Shown here one piece after another: positions 13,821 to 22,058 of a stretch of 36,331 nt of DNA; within the stretch, counting starts at the first letter, position 1, and every line of letters starts with the position of its first letter. The DNA is from Pirellulaceae bacterium (GTDB taxonomy: Bacteria; Planctomycetota; Planctomycetia; Pirellulales; Pirellulaceae). The notes under the pieces are model-generated. The model was not told where the DNA came from, did no database searches, and saw nothing but the letters and a program-made list of their open reading frames with translations. The translations under genes were made by a program, and so were the position numbers. The stretch lies in assembly GCA_025459265.1 (NCBI GenBank), contig JALOQX010000060.1:1-36331 (forward strand), given 5' to 3'.

Positions 13821-15064
13821 CGCACCGGTCCGTGCTCCTGCTACTCTGTTCGTGTGCCTGGGGACTGTTTGACACGCGACTCGCGACCGCCCAGGTCGCC
13901 GTCCAGGGGGAGCTGGTCTACACGATGGCCGGTGAGCCGATTCGCAATGGCGTGGTCGTTGTCGTGGACGGGAAGATCGCCGCGGTCGGTCCCGTCGGCA
14001 CCGTGTCCGTCCCGGCGGGCCTGCGCCGCCTCAGCGCGCACGTCGTAACCCCCGGCCTGATCGACGCCCACAGCACGCTCGGCCTCTCGGGACTGCTTAA
14101 CTACGAACACGACCAGGAGCAGTTGGAGCGGTCGGCGCCGATCCAGCCGGCGTTGCGCGCGCTGGACGCCTACAATGCACAGGACCGGCTGATCGCCTGG
14201 GTGCGCGGTTTCGGCGTCACGACGATTCATACCGGGCACGCGCCGGGCGAGCTGATCTCGGGGCAGACGATGATCGTCAAGACGGTCGGCAATACGGTCG
14301 ACGAGGCCCTCCTGGTGCCGAAACGTGCCATCGCCTGCTCGCTGGGCGCCGCGGCGCGCAAGTCGGGCGCGCAGTCGCCCGGGACGCGAGGCAAGATGAT
14401 GTCCATGCTGCGGGCCGAACTGATTCGGGCGCAGGAGTACCAGGCCAAGCTTGCCCGCGGGGTGGAGCAAACCGAGAAGCCGGAAGGGGGTGAGCCGCCG
14501 CCGCGCGACCTGAACCTGGAGGCACTGGCCCAGGTGCTGCGCGGCGAACTGGTGCTGCTGGTCACCGCCGACCGCGCGACGGACATCGCCAACGCGCTGC
14601 GGCTGGCTGAGGAGTTCAACATTCGCATCTGGCTCGACAGCGCCGCGGAATCCTACCTGTTGATCGACCAGATCAAGGCGGCAGGCGTGCCCGTCATCCT
14701 CCATCCGACGATGGCCCGCGCCGTGGAGGATACGGAGAATCTGAGTTTCGAGACCGCGGCCAGGCTCGTGGCGGCCGGCATTCCGGTGGCCCTGCAGAGC
14801 GGATACGAAGCCTACGTGCCCAAGTCGCGGGTCGTGCTGTTCGAGGCGGCGCGCGCTGCCGCCGAAGGGCTTGCCTTCGACCAGGCGCTGGCCACGATCA
14901 CGATTGATGCCGCCCGGATTCTCGGCATCGACCAGCGCGTGGGGTCGCTCGAGGTCGGCAAGGACGGCGATCTGGCGCTGTACGATGGCGACCCGTTCGA
15001 ATATACCTCCCATTGCGTCGGTGTCGTCGTGAATGGACAGATTGTCAGCCAGGAGATCCGCTGA
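13817..15064 (+). CDS. Exported amidohydrolase paralogue with lost metal ligands
   Basis: A 415-residue protein with a signal peptide (SVLLLLCSCAWGLF...ATAQ), collinear with the preceding gene. Shared landmarks are the N-terminal beta-sandwich, GELISGQTMIVK, SPGTRGKMMSMLRAELIRAQEYQAK, and GSLEVGKDGDLALYDGDPFEYTSHCVGVVVNGQ. The active site is changed, however. The H-x-H becomes H85-S-T87 (GLIDAHSTLG), the paralogue's HHHTHRHDD cluster is replaced by LLVTADRATD (about 247-256), and HTDD becomes LQSGYE (Q327 on). It is probably catalytically dead, perhaps a regulatory or structural partner of the upstream enzyme; the ATGA overlap favours stoichiometric production. That role is inference. Confidence 0.85.
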   Translation: MTHRSVLLLLCSCAWGLFDTRLATAQVAVQGELVYTMAGEPIRNGVVVVVDGKIAAVGPVGTVSVPAGLRRLSAHVVTPGLIDAHSTLGLSGLLNYEHDQEQLERSAPIQPALRALDAYNAQDRLIAWVRGFGVTTIHTGHAPGELISGQTMIVKTVGNTVDEALLVPKRAIACSLGAAARKSGAQSPGTRGKMMSMLRAELIRAQEYQAKLARGVEQTEKPEGGEPPPRDLNLEALAQVLRGELVLLVTADRATDIANALRLAEEFNIRIWLDSAAESYLLIDQIKAAGVPVILHPTMARAVEDTENLSFETAARLVAAGIPVALQSGYEAYVPKSRVVLFEAARAAAEGLAFDQALATITIDAARILGIDQRVGSLEVGKDGDLALYDGDPFEYTSHCVGVVVNGQIVSQEIR

Positions 15065-15133
15065 AGCGCAGTCGCACGCCCGGCGACAGTCACGCAGGGA
15101 GGCGCGCTGGCTGCCGCCCAGGAGGCTTGACCG

Positions 15134-16279
15134 ATGACCGATTCGCATCTTCCGCGTCGCGACTTCCTGTCAGCGGCCGCGGCTGGCCTGGCCGCGACCG
15201 CGATGGTTGCAGAAGCGAGTCAACGGCCTCGTGTGGCTGCTGCGCCGCGCGCGGACTTGCCCGCCCCAGGAGAGTTTCCCGTGAAGGTGATTTCGTCAGA
15301 CAACGGACAGCCCGCCACGCAGAAGGCCTTTGAACTGATGTCTGCCGGGACGAGCCCGGTGGATGCGGTCGTGGCGGGCGTGGCGCTGGTCGAAGCGGAT
15401 CCGAGCGACACGTCGGTCGGCTATGGCGGACTGCCCAACGAAGAGGGGGTCGTGGAACTGGATGCGGCCGTGATGGATGGCCCGCGGCACCTGGCCGGCG
15501 CCGTCGCGGCCCTGCGCAACATCAAGCACCCGGCGCAGGTCGCGCTGCAGGTCATGCGGCTGACCGACCACGTGCTGCTGGTCGGAGACGCGGCGCTGCG
15601 CTTCGCCCGCGCGATGGGATTCCCGGAAGAAAATCTGCTGACGGAAAAGGCGCGCAAGATCTGGCTGCACTGGAAACTGCATTTATCCGACCAGGATGAC
15701 TGGCTCGCCCCTGACCAAGCGGATGTCGACCCGGAAACGGCCGAGTTCTTCCGGTCGCACAGCGTGATCCGCGCGGTGGCCGCCACATCGCGCGCCGAAT
15801 TCCAGCGTCCGACCGGCACGATTCACTGCGCGGCGCTCAACGCCCAGGGCGAGATGGCTTGCACGACCACCACCAGCGGATTGGCGTTCAAGATCCCAGG
15901 CCGCGTGGGCGACTCGCCCATTATCGGCGCCGGCTTGTACGTCGACAACGAGATCGGTTCGTGTGGCAGCACGGGGCGCGGCGAGGCGAATCTGCTGAAT
16001 CTGAGCAGCTTTGCCGCGGTCGAACTGATGCGGAGTGGCATGCCGCCGCGCGACGCGGGGATGGAAATCTGCCGCCGCATCGCGCAGCACACGCGGCGGC
16101 CCGATCTGCTGGACGAACAAGGTCGGCCCAACTTCGATTTGAAGTTCTACCTGCTGGACAAGACGGGCCGTCATGCCGGCGTGTCGCTCTATGGTCCCGC
16201 CAAGTTCGCGGTGACCGATGCGCAGGGCACGCGTTTGGAGGAGTGCGCGTTCCTGTACGAGAAGCGCGAGGCGAAGTGA
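15134..16279 (+). CDS. Tat-exported Ntn-hydrolase, glycosylasparaginase/isoaspartyl peptidase type
   Basis: A 381-residue protein with a twin-arginine signal (LPRRDFLSAAAAGLAATAMV). The body matches the asparaginase-2 family: VGYGGLPNEEGVVELDAAVMDG in the alpha chain and, after a linker, the self-cleavage site GTI with Thr229 as predicted N-terminal nucleophile (PTGTIHCAAL). Then come TTTTSGLAFKIPGRVGDSPI and GAGLYVDN, which are the beta-chain substrate-binding loops. It would autocleave and hydrolyse N4-glycosylated asparagine or isoaspartyl dipeptides in the periplasm. The usual HDT before the cut site is PTGT here. It lies 69 bases after the amidohydrolase pair on the same strand, so a joint peptide-degrading role is possible. 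Confidence 0.9.
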   Translation: MTDSHLPRRDFLSAAAAGLAATAMVAEASQRPRVAAAPRADLPAPGEFPVKVISSDNGQPATQKAFELMSAGTSPVDAVVAGVALVEADPSDTSVGYGGLPNEEGVVELDAAVMDGPRHLAGAVAALRNIKHPAQVALQVMRLTDHVLLVGDAALRFARAMGFPEENLLTEKARKIWLHWKLHLSDQDDWLAPDQADVDPETAEFFRSHSVIRAVAATSRAEFQRPTGTIHCAALNAQGEMACTTTTSGLAFKIPGRVGDSPIIGAGLYVDNEIGSCGSTGRGEANLLNLSSFAAVELMRSGMPPRDAGMEICRRIAQHTRRPDLLDEQGRPNFDLKFYLLDKTGRHAGVSLYGPAKFAVTDAQGTRLEECAFLYEKREAK

Positions 16280-16311
16280 CTCGCCGGCCGCGGCCAGATC
16301 GCGAGGCAGCG

Positions 16312-16524
16312 ATGTCGTCAGGTGCAGACCGGGACGCCCGCCCCGCCCCCGAGTCGAGCAGGGTCTGCCCCGAGTGTCACGGGACCGGCGTCCGCGCGTA
16401 TTTCAAAGGCGAGAGCCGGTTCGTCCTCTCGCAGGACGAATGCCCCGCCTGCTGCGGCCTCGGGTACCTGGACGCGGCAGCCCCGCACCCTTGTCCCGAG
16501 AGAAGACAGGATGAACAGGATTGA
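16312..16524 (+). CDS. Small protein with two DnaJ-type CxxCxGxG zinc motifs
   Basis: A 70-residue protein starting with ATG at 16312, 32 bases after the glycosylasparaginase gene. Its middle has CPECHGTG and CPACCGLG, 27 residues apart, the C-x-x-C-x-G-x-G units of the DnaJ central zinc finger; together they can bind one zinc. No J domain is present. The last ten residues (ERRQDEQD) come from the CAGGATGAACAGGATTGACAGG repeat, which supplies the stop codon. Role unknown; similar small ribbon proteins may assist folding or redox control. Ribosome binding site GCGAGG is weak. Confidence 0.55.
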   Translation: MSSGADRDARPAPESSRVCPECHGTGVRAYFKGESRFVLSQDECPACCGLGYLDAAAPHPCPERRQDEQD

Positions 16525-16532
16525 CAGGATGA
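16505..16532 (+). repeat. Short direct repeat of the ACAGGATgAA type
   Basis: ACAGGAT appears three times at 9-11 base spacing (ACAGGATGA, ACAGGATTG, ACAGGATGAA). It overlaps the 3' end of the zinc-ribbon gene, giving its last residues and its stop. Such low-complexity blocks look like a dispersed family; I cannot count copies outside the window. Confidence 0.6.
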
Positions 16533-16545
16533 AGGCCGGTCCATC

Positions 16546-17079
16546 TCACGCCTCTGGCTCTGTCCTATGGGTCCTATTGGTCCTATCTGAACCGCGCAAG
16601 AATTCCCCCACCGACCCAAGTCGATGCCACAGCCACAATCCGGTCAGCACGCAGGTGACGCCGAAGGCCAGCATCAGGGCCGGGGGCGTGCCGGTGCGCA
16701 GCATGACTTCGCCGTCACCAACGGGCAGGAAGGCGCCAACGCCGATATACGCGCCGTTGGCGATCAGGCAGAAACCCGCGAAGAACACCGCCAACCGCCG
16801 CGTCGCCCGCCGACGCCGCGGCAGACACACGGCGATCACTGCCGGCACGAGGACACCTCCCAACGGCCCGCTCCAGGCCACGACGCCGGGATGCGGATCC
16901 GGATCGACATCCGTCCGCGAGATCAGCAGCGGCCGCAACACGACCTGCGTCACGCGACCACCGGTCAGCCACGCGCCCAGCACGTGCCCCGCTTCGTGCG
17001 CTGCCAACATCAACTGCCAACAGAGCGTCAGAAGCACGGCGATCAACAACACTCGACACAATCGCTTCATGACAAGCAT
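16546..17079 (-). CDS. Small HEAGH-motif membrane protein (M50-like metalloprotease fold)
   Basis: About 177 residues. An N-terminal helix (CRVLLIAVLLTLCWQLML) runs into HEAGHVLGAWLTGG, the HExxH zinc motif placed in a membrane helix as in site-2 (M50) proteases. It is followed by GVVAWSGPLGGVLVPAVIAVCL, a second hydrophobic block around LAVFFAGFCLIANGAYIGVGAFLPVGDGEVM (N and D residues of the kind that supply the third ligand in M50), and a last helix. It is short for M50 and lacks a PDZ domain. The ATG at 17079 is preferred; 17070 is an alternative, and longer frames add unlikely arginine-rich sequence. The C-terminus (DRTNRTHRT) is encoded by a 9-bp tandem repeat. Substrate unknown. Confidence 0.7.
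   Translation of the reverse strand: MLVMKRLCRVLLIAVLLTLCWQLMLAAHEAGHVLGAWLTGGRVTQVVLRPLLISRTDVDPDPHPGVVAWSGPLGGVLVPAVIAVCLPRRRRATRRLAVFFAGFCLIANGAYIGVGAFLPVGDGEVMLRTGTPPALMLAFGVTCVLTGLWLWHRLGSVGEFLRGSDRTNRTHRTEPEA
16562..16588 (+). repeat. 9-bp tandem repeat GTCCTATnn, three copies, coding for a gene's C-terminus
   Basis: GTCCTATGG, GTCCTATTG and GTCCTATCT follow each other at 16562-16588. Read on the minus strand they encode RT-x triplets at the C-terminus of the HEAGH protein, just before its stop. Confidence 0.7.
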
Positions 17080-17085
17080 GGCAAG

Positions 17086-17091
17086 ATTGTA
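17086..17091 (-). promoter_or_regulatory. TACAAT -10 box placing the start site at the ATG of the HEAGH gene
   Basis: On the minus strand TACAAT (17091-17086) lies seven bases before the ATG at 17079. Transcription from it would begin at or next to the start codon, giving a leaderless mRNA. No ribosome binding site is visible before 17079, which fits. The -35 region is poor (CCTTAC at 17-bp spacing). Confidence 0.35.
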
Positions 17092-17220
17092 CCAGAACGC
17101 GCCGTAGGGTAAGGTGGTCAGGTACGCGTTAAACCCTTCGATGGCTGGCGGGTGTGCTGAGTCCGGTCTGGCTCCGCGTGACAACGCCCGCTGCCAGCTC
17201 TGCCGCAGGAGGATCATCCG

Positions 17221-19053
17221 ATGCGATTTCCGTATCGACTGGCTCGTGTTGTGCGCGTTTCTGCGGCCCGTTGCCGGTGGCGCCGTGCGTGCGTCGCGCT
17301 GGGCCTTGCGCTGATGTGGGTCCTCCTGCCGTCGGCTGCGTCGGCCATCGAGCGGGATATCGTCATCTCCGTCTATCAGGGCGAGTGCCGCGAGGGGGAT
17401 TTTGTTGCGAATCTGGCCACCGCGCGCGAGGTCGTGCGCGAGGCGCTTGCGCGCGGCAGCCACTTCGTGGCGCTGCCCGAGTGTTTCCTGTCAGGTTACG
17501 AGAGTGCCGAAGCGGTTCAGCGCGGCAAGCGCTCGCTGGCCGACCCCGACCTGCGGCAGTTCATTGCCGAGTCATCGTCGCACGACATGGTCGTGCTGGT
17601 CGGGCTGGCCCGCCAGGACGGCGATCAGCTCTACAATACCGAGCTGGTCATTCACCGCGGTCAGTTACTGGGCTTCTATGACAAGGTCATGCTGACCGGC
17701 GGCGATCGAGATCCGCTCGGCTTTGCACCCGGTACAGCGGTGCCGGTGTTTCAGGCTCATGGCGTGCGGTTTGCCGTCATCATCTGCCACGACAGTTCGT
17801 TCCCGCACGTGGCGCTGGCGGCGCGACTGCAGGGGGCCGAACTGCTGTTCTCACCGCACAATAACGAGATCCGCTCCGTGGCCGCCGACGATCACCGGCA
17901 CTGGGTACGGAACTGCCACGTGGGGCTCGCCTGCCAGCTGAAGATGGCCGTCGCACGGGCCAACATCGTCAAGTCGGATCGGCCGGGCGGGATCGGATAC
18001 GGGGACAGCTTTATCCTCAGTCCGCAAGGGACGCCGCTGGCCGAGGCGAGACTGTTCAAGACCCAGCTGATCACGGCCACCGTCACCCCGGCGATGTTCC
18101 GGTCCCCGTGGGTGTGGGCCGATCTGCACGAAACCCCCGCCTGGCTGCGCACACAACTGGGACAACTACTGACCGATTTCCGCCGCCCGACCAGCGATGC
18201 GGACCTGCGTTCCTGGTTGGAGAACATGATCGTCTACCATCGATTCACACCCGGGGAAGTCAGTGCCGCAACCGGACTGACGCTCGCCGAGGTGACCGCC
18301 GCGACGGAGTCACACCAACTGGCCGGGCGGCAGCCGTCAGCACGCACGCCCGGTGATCCGCTGCGGATGCTGCCTTACCCTGGTGGCCGCCATCCGCGGT
18401 CGGGTTTCTTTGAAGGACAGGTGATGCCGCAGCGTGAAACGAAGTTCAGCGTCTTCACGCCCTGGGACGAGGCCAGCTACGTGGTCGTCGATCTGCCCGA
18501 AGCCATCTTTTCCAATCTTGGGCTGACATATCTCGGTCATACCCACATTCCCACGATCTGGGATCTGCAGGGCATCACGCTGCCACGCCTGGAATGGCAA
18601 CGTGGCTCGGATGGTAGTCTGACATCAGAACGCACACTGCCCAACGGGATTGCGTTCGGCGCCCAGGCGAAACCCACGCCGGCCGCCGTGCATATGGAAT
18701 TGTGGCTGCGGAACGGCACCGCCGAGCAACTGAGCGGCCTGCGCGTGCAGAACTGCGTCATGCTCGCCGCGGCCGAAGGGTTCGGCGAACATACGACGAG
18801 CCGTCACGTCTACCGCCCGCCCTATGCCGCCGTCCGAGCCGACAACGCACCGCGCTGGATCATCACGGCGTGGGACCCGGTCCAGCGCTGCTGGGGCAAC
18901 GAGCGCTGTCCTTGCCTGCACTCCGACCCGCAGTTTCCCGACTGCGCACCCGGAGACACCGTGCGACTCCGCGGTTGGCTCTCGTTCTACGAAGGGGACG
19001 ATATCCAGGCGGAGTTCGAGCGGATCGAGGGTATGCAGTGGCGGCGCGAGTGA
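17221..19053 (+). CDS. Exported carbon-nitrogen hydrolase (nitrilase superfamily) with extra C-terminal domain
   Basis: A 610-residue protein. A basic N-terminus and hydrophobic segment with ASA cleavage site (about residues 20-42) form the signal peptide. Residues about 45-300 hold the nitrilase fold with the Glu-Lys-Cys triad: E87 (LPECFLSGY), K155 (FYDKVML) and C189 (VIICHDSSFPH). The remaining 300 residues include a possible helix-turn-helix-like segment (TPGEVSAATGLTLAEVTAAT) and a beta-rich domain ending in a Cys-containing stretch (ERCPCLHSDPQFPDCAPGD); I do not recognise them. It would hydrolyse an amide or nitrile outside the cytoplasm, which is unusual since most relatives are cytoplasmic. 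AGGAGG eight bases before the ATG supports the start. Monocistronic by position. Confidence 0.85.
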   Translation: MRFPYRLARVVRVSAARCRWRRACVALGLALMWVLLPSAASAIERDIVISVYQGECREGDFVANLATAREVVREALARGSHFVALPECFLSGYESAEAVQRGKRSLADPDLRQFIAESSSHDMVVLVGLARQDGDQLYNTELVIHRGQLLGFYDKVMLTGGDRDPLGFAPGTAVPVFQAHGVRFAVIICHDSSFPHVALAARLQGAELLFSPHNNEIRSVAADDHRHWVRNCHVGLACQLKMAVARANIVKSDRPGGIGYGDSFILSPQGTPLAEARLFKTQLITATVTPAMFRSPWVWADLHETPAWLRTQLGQLLTDFRRPTSDADLRSWLENMIVYHRFTPGEVSAATGLTLAEVTAATESHQLAGRQPSARTPGDPLRMLPYPGGRHPRSGFFEGQVMPQRETKFSVFTPWDEASYVVVDLPEAIFSNLGLTYLGHTHIPTIWDLQGITLPRLEWQRGSDGSLTSERTLPNGIAFGAQAKPTPAAVHMELWLRNGTAEQLSGLRVQNCVMLAAAEGFGEHTTSRHVYRPPYAAVRADNAPRWIITAWDPVQRCWGNERCPCLHSDPQFPDCAPGDTVRLRGWLSFYEGDDIQAEFERIEGMQWRRE

Positions 19054-19057
19054 TCGC

Positions 19058-19146
19058 GGGGGACAGGAAGATGGGGGACAGAAAGAAGGGGGACAGAAAG
19101 ATGGGAGGCAGAAGATAATTTTCTGTCCCCCAGTTTTCTGTCCCCC
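19058..19146 (+). repeat. GGGGGACAGAAAG repeat: three direct copies then two inverted copies
   Basis: GGGGGACAG(G/A)AAG starts at 19058, 19073 and 19088 (15-base period). A degenerate GGGAGGCAGAAGA follows at 19103, then TTTTCTGTCCCCC ends twice in the opposite sense (about 19119-19131 and 19134-19146). The last direct and inverted units can form a long hairpin with a short A/T loop. It lies between the convergent nitrilase and CAP genes, so it may also terminate both. Confidence 0.8.
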
Positions 19147-19163
19147 ATCGCGAAAACGTCCGC

Positions 19164-19625
19164 TCAATTTCCGTACATGGCTACCCAGTACGTGGACCCA
19201 TCCGGCGCAATCGCGTACCCGAAGCCGGCCAGGCGGGCACCGCTGATGATATTGGCCCAGTGGCCGGAGCTGGAACGCCAACTCTGGAACGCGCTGCGCA
19301 CAGTGGGCTGTCCCATGGCGATATTCTCGCCCGAAAAACCTCCGAAGCCGTGCTTCATCGCGCGCCCGACCGGTCCACCGTTGCTCTCGTGACTGAAGTT
19401 GCCGGTCCGAGCCATGTACCAGGCGTGATCCTGAGCCGCTCGCGTCAGTTCTCGCGACATCTGCTGGGCGGGACGCCCCACGGAAGCGCGCAGTCGGTTA
19501 TTCTCCTCCAGCATCCGCATCAAGGTAGGATGCTCGTGCAGCGGCACCGCTTTGCTCGCGATCGCGGCATCCTCGTCCGGCCCGAAGGCCAGCACGCTCA
19601 GCGCAATAAGACTCCATGCATTCAT
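19164..19625 (-). CDS. CAP-domain (SCP/PR-1-like) secreted protein
   Basis: A 153-residue protein with a short signal peptide (WSLIALSVLAFG) and one CAP domain. LEENNRLRASVGRPAQQMSRELTRAAQDHAWYMARTG is the leading helical part with its conserved His. Then come FSHESNGG (second His), FSGENIAMG (Glu of the cavity) and FQSWRSSSGHWANIISG with the C-terminal strand FGYAIAPDGSTYWVAMYG. The cavity His/Glu set is complete. CAP proteins are extracytoplasmic; some bind lipids or sterols or have proteolytic roles, so function here is open. Start at 19625 with GGAGGAG nine bases before. The 195 bases upstream hold no further gene. Confidence 0.9.
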   Translation of the reverse strand: MNAWSLIALSVLAFGPDEDAAIASKAVPLHEHPTLMRMLEENNRLRASVGRPAQQMSRELTRAAQDHAWYMARTGNFSHESNGGPVGRAMKHGFGGFSGENIAMGQPTVRSAFQSWRSSSGHWANIISGARLAGFGYAIAPDGSTYWVAMYGN

Positions 19626-19820
19626 GCGACTCTGCTCCTCCAGAAGATCGTGATGGTAGAAAGCACAAACTGAGTTGACTTTAGCGGGGAGTTAGAGTTT
19701 CGCAGATTGCCCAGGCGCTGCAAGTCCCCGCGCTGGTGGGTGGGGGTAAGGTGATCCTGCCGTGGGGTGGTCGCGCGGGTTCGCGGTGGTTGGACGCGTT
19801 GAGCGGGAGCGGGCGCATGC

Positions 19821-22058
19821 TCACGCCAGCTGTTTGCGGAAGCGTGCGACGCTCCCGGCGAACACGACGACACCGCAGAGGGCGAGACCAGTCACCCAGG
19901 GGAGCAGATCAAGCAGACCGGCGCCGCGGAGCACGATTCCGCGCAAGATCTCGATGAAATAGGTGGCGGGAATGGCGAAGGTGAGGAGATAGATCGGCAG
20001 GGGCATCTCGGCGCGGGGGAACACGAAGCCGGAGAGGAGGACGGACGGCAGCATGATAACGAACGCGTACTGGACCGCTTCCAACTGCGTGCGAGCGACG
20101 GTGGAGGTGAGCAATCCGAGGCTGAGTGAACAGACCATGAACAGCATGGCGAGGCTCAGGAGCAAGGGGACGCTGCCGTGAATGGGAACTCCGAAGACGT
20201 ACACCATGACGGTAATCACGACCAGCAATTCGACGAATCCGACGATGGCGTAGGGAAACAGTTTGCCCAGGAGGAGTCCTGTCCGGCCCACGGGAGTGAC
20301 AAACAGTTGTTCGAGGGTGCCGAGTTCGCGTTCGCGCACGATGGCAAACGACGTGAGGAAGAGGGTGACCAGCTGGAGGATGATGCCGATCAGGCCGGGC
20401 ACAAAGAAATGAGCGCTTTCCAAGTCCGGGTTGTAGAGCAGGCGGGGGCGCACATCCAGAGGAAGGCTGGCGGTGCCGGCGGCACTGCGCGACGGCGCGA
20501 ACTGCGCCGCCTCACCGCGCGCTCGTGCCATCTGGATGGAAAGCTGGATCCCCAGGAGTTGGGCGGTGTTGAGGGCGGTCGTGGCCACCTGCGAATCGCT
20601 GCCGTCGATTAGAACCTGGACGGCCACTTGCTCGCCGCGCAGGAGCCGTTCCGAGTAATTCGGCGGAATGCGCAGTCCGACGCGCGCGTGGCCGGCCGTG
20701 AGGGCCTGTTCGAACGACGCGTCGTCGTACACGCGGCGTGTAAGCGTGAAGCGGCGGGTATTCACAAAGGCATCGGCCAGGCGGCGTCCTTCCGCACGGC
20801 CGTCCTGATCGAACACGACCAGCGGAATGTGCTCGATTTGTGTGTCAATGGCGTACCCAAAGATGATGGTCTGCATGACGGGGACGACGAGCATGAAGAA
20901 GATGGTCGACCGTTGACGCCGAATATGGGCAAACTCCTTGACCACAATGGCGCGGAATCCAGCGGTCGTCCTGCCTGGCCGCAGGCGACGCCGCGCGGGC
21001 GGCGGCGTGTCGGGCGCGCGGGTAATGCCGGGCAACTCGCCCGGGGCGGCACGGTCGTCCGGCGGCGGGCCGACCGCCGGCTCGGCGACCGGTTCCGGCG
21101 TGGCGGCATCGAGTTTCCGCGCGTGCTCGGCGCTGCGCGTCAGCGTCACGAACACATCTTCCAGGGACGGCGGGATGGGATGGACTTCCGCGGCCAGATC
21201 GGGCCGGTTCACGCAGGCGAGCAACGTGTCGGGCGTGCACGGTTCGGCGACGAGCAGTCGCACGGTTTCGCCGAAGAGCGTGGCGTCACGCACGCCATCC
21301 AGGTGCCGCAAATCGTGCAGATATTGCGCGGGATTGGCCACCCGCAGCTCGTAGCGGGTGCTCCCCGCGGGCGTGACGCCCGGCAGTTGCTTGAGCAATC
21401 CGGGCTTGCCGCAGACGAGCAGTTTCGACAGGTAGATGTATCCGACGTCCGTGCAGCGTTCTGCTTCGTCCATGTAGTGTGTGGTCACCAGGAGGGTGAC
21501 GCCGCGCGCCGCCAGCTGGAACAGCAGGTCCCAGAGCTCGCGTCGCGCCACCGGGTCGATCCCCGCAGTCGGCTCGTCCAGAAACAGCAGCTCCGGTTCG
21601 TGGATCAGGGCACACGCCAGCGCGAGTCGTTGTTTCCAGCCGCCGGAGAGGGTGCCGGCCAGCTGATCCGCGCGATCGTGCAGGGCCGTGAGCTGCATGA
21701 CGCTGGCGCAACGCTCGGCCAGCCGAGCATGGGGCAGCCCATAGATGCGCCCGTAGAAGGCCAGGTTCTCGTGGACCGACAGATCCGCATACAGGCTGAA
21801 CTGCTGGGACATGTAGCCGACGCGGCGTTTGATCAGTTCGGCCTCGGTCTGGACGTCGCAGCCGAGCACGGTGGCATCTCCGGCGGTGGGAGCGAGGATT
21901 CCCAGCAGCATGCGGATGATGGTGGACTTGCCGCTGCCGTTGGGACCGAGCAAGCCGAAGATGGCGGCCCGTTCGATCTGAAAACTGACCTCGCTCACCG
22001 CCACCAGGTGACCGAAATGGCGTGTCAAGTGCCGGACATCCACCACCAGGTCACTCAC
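19821..22058 (-). CDS. ABC exporter: ATPase and ABC-2 permease fused in one chain
   Basis: A 745-residue protein. Residues 1-310 form an ATPase: Walker A GPNGSGKST near 37-46, signature LSGGWKQRLALA, Walker B LLFLDEPTAGID, H-loop TTHYMDE. After a Pro/Ala-rich linker (about 320-370) comes an ABC-2 permease: helix IFFMLVVPVMQTIIFGYAI, a large extracytoplasmic domain, then five helices with the ABC-2 stretch FAIVRERELGTLEQLFVTPVGR. Relatives such as YbhF-YbhS/R keep these as separate proteins. The GTG start at 22058 overlaps the adaptor's last codons by eight bases, so the two are coupled. Likely exports drugs or lipids with the upstream adaptor and an unlinked TolC. It would function as a homodimer. 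Confidence 0.92.
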   Translation of the reverse strand: MSDLVVDVRHLTRHFGHLVAVSEVSFQIERAAIFGLLGPNGSGKSTIIRMLLGILAPTAGDATVLGCDVQTEAELIKRRVGYMSQQFSLYADLSVHENLAFYGRIYGLPHARLAERCASVMQLTALHDRADQLAGTLSGGWKQRLALACALIHEPELLFLDEPTAGIDPVARRELWDLLFQLAARGVTLLVTTHYMDEAERCTDVGYIYLSKLLVCGKPGLLKQLPGVTPAGSTRYELRVANPAQYLHDLRHLDGVRDATLFGETVRLLVAEPCTPDTLLACVNRPDLAAEVHPIPPSLEDVFVTLTRSAEHARKLDAATPEPVAEPAVGPPPDDRAAPGELPGITRAPDTPPPARRRLRPGRTTAGFRAIVVKEFAHIRRQRSTIFFMLVVPVMQTIIFGYAIDTQIEHIPLVVFDQDGRAEGRRLADAFVNTRRFTLTRRVYDDASFEQALTAGHARVGLRIPPNYSERLLRGEQVAVQVLIDGSDSQVATTALNTAQLLGIQLSIQMARARGEAAQFAPSRSAAGTASLPLDVRPRLLYNPDLESAHFFVPGLIGIILQLVTLFLTSFAIVRERELGTLEQLFVTPVGRTGLLLGKLFPYAIVGFVELLVVITVMVYVFGVPIHGSVPLLLSLAMLFMVCSLSLGLLTSTVARTQLEAVQYAFVIMLPSVLLSGFVFPRAEMPLPIYLLTFAIPATYFIEILRGIVLRGAGLLDLLPWVTGLALCGVVVFAGSVARFRKQLA

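Noticed and set aside
13841..15148. A 435-codon minus-strand frame opposite the second amidohydrolase
   Set aside because: Shadow of a gene with a signal peptide and clear family motifs; no start context.
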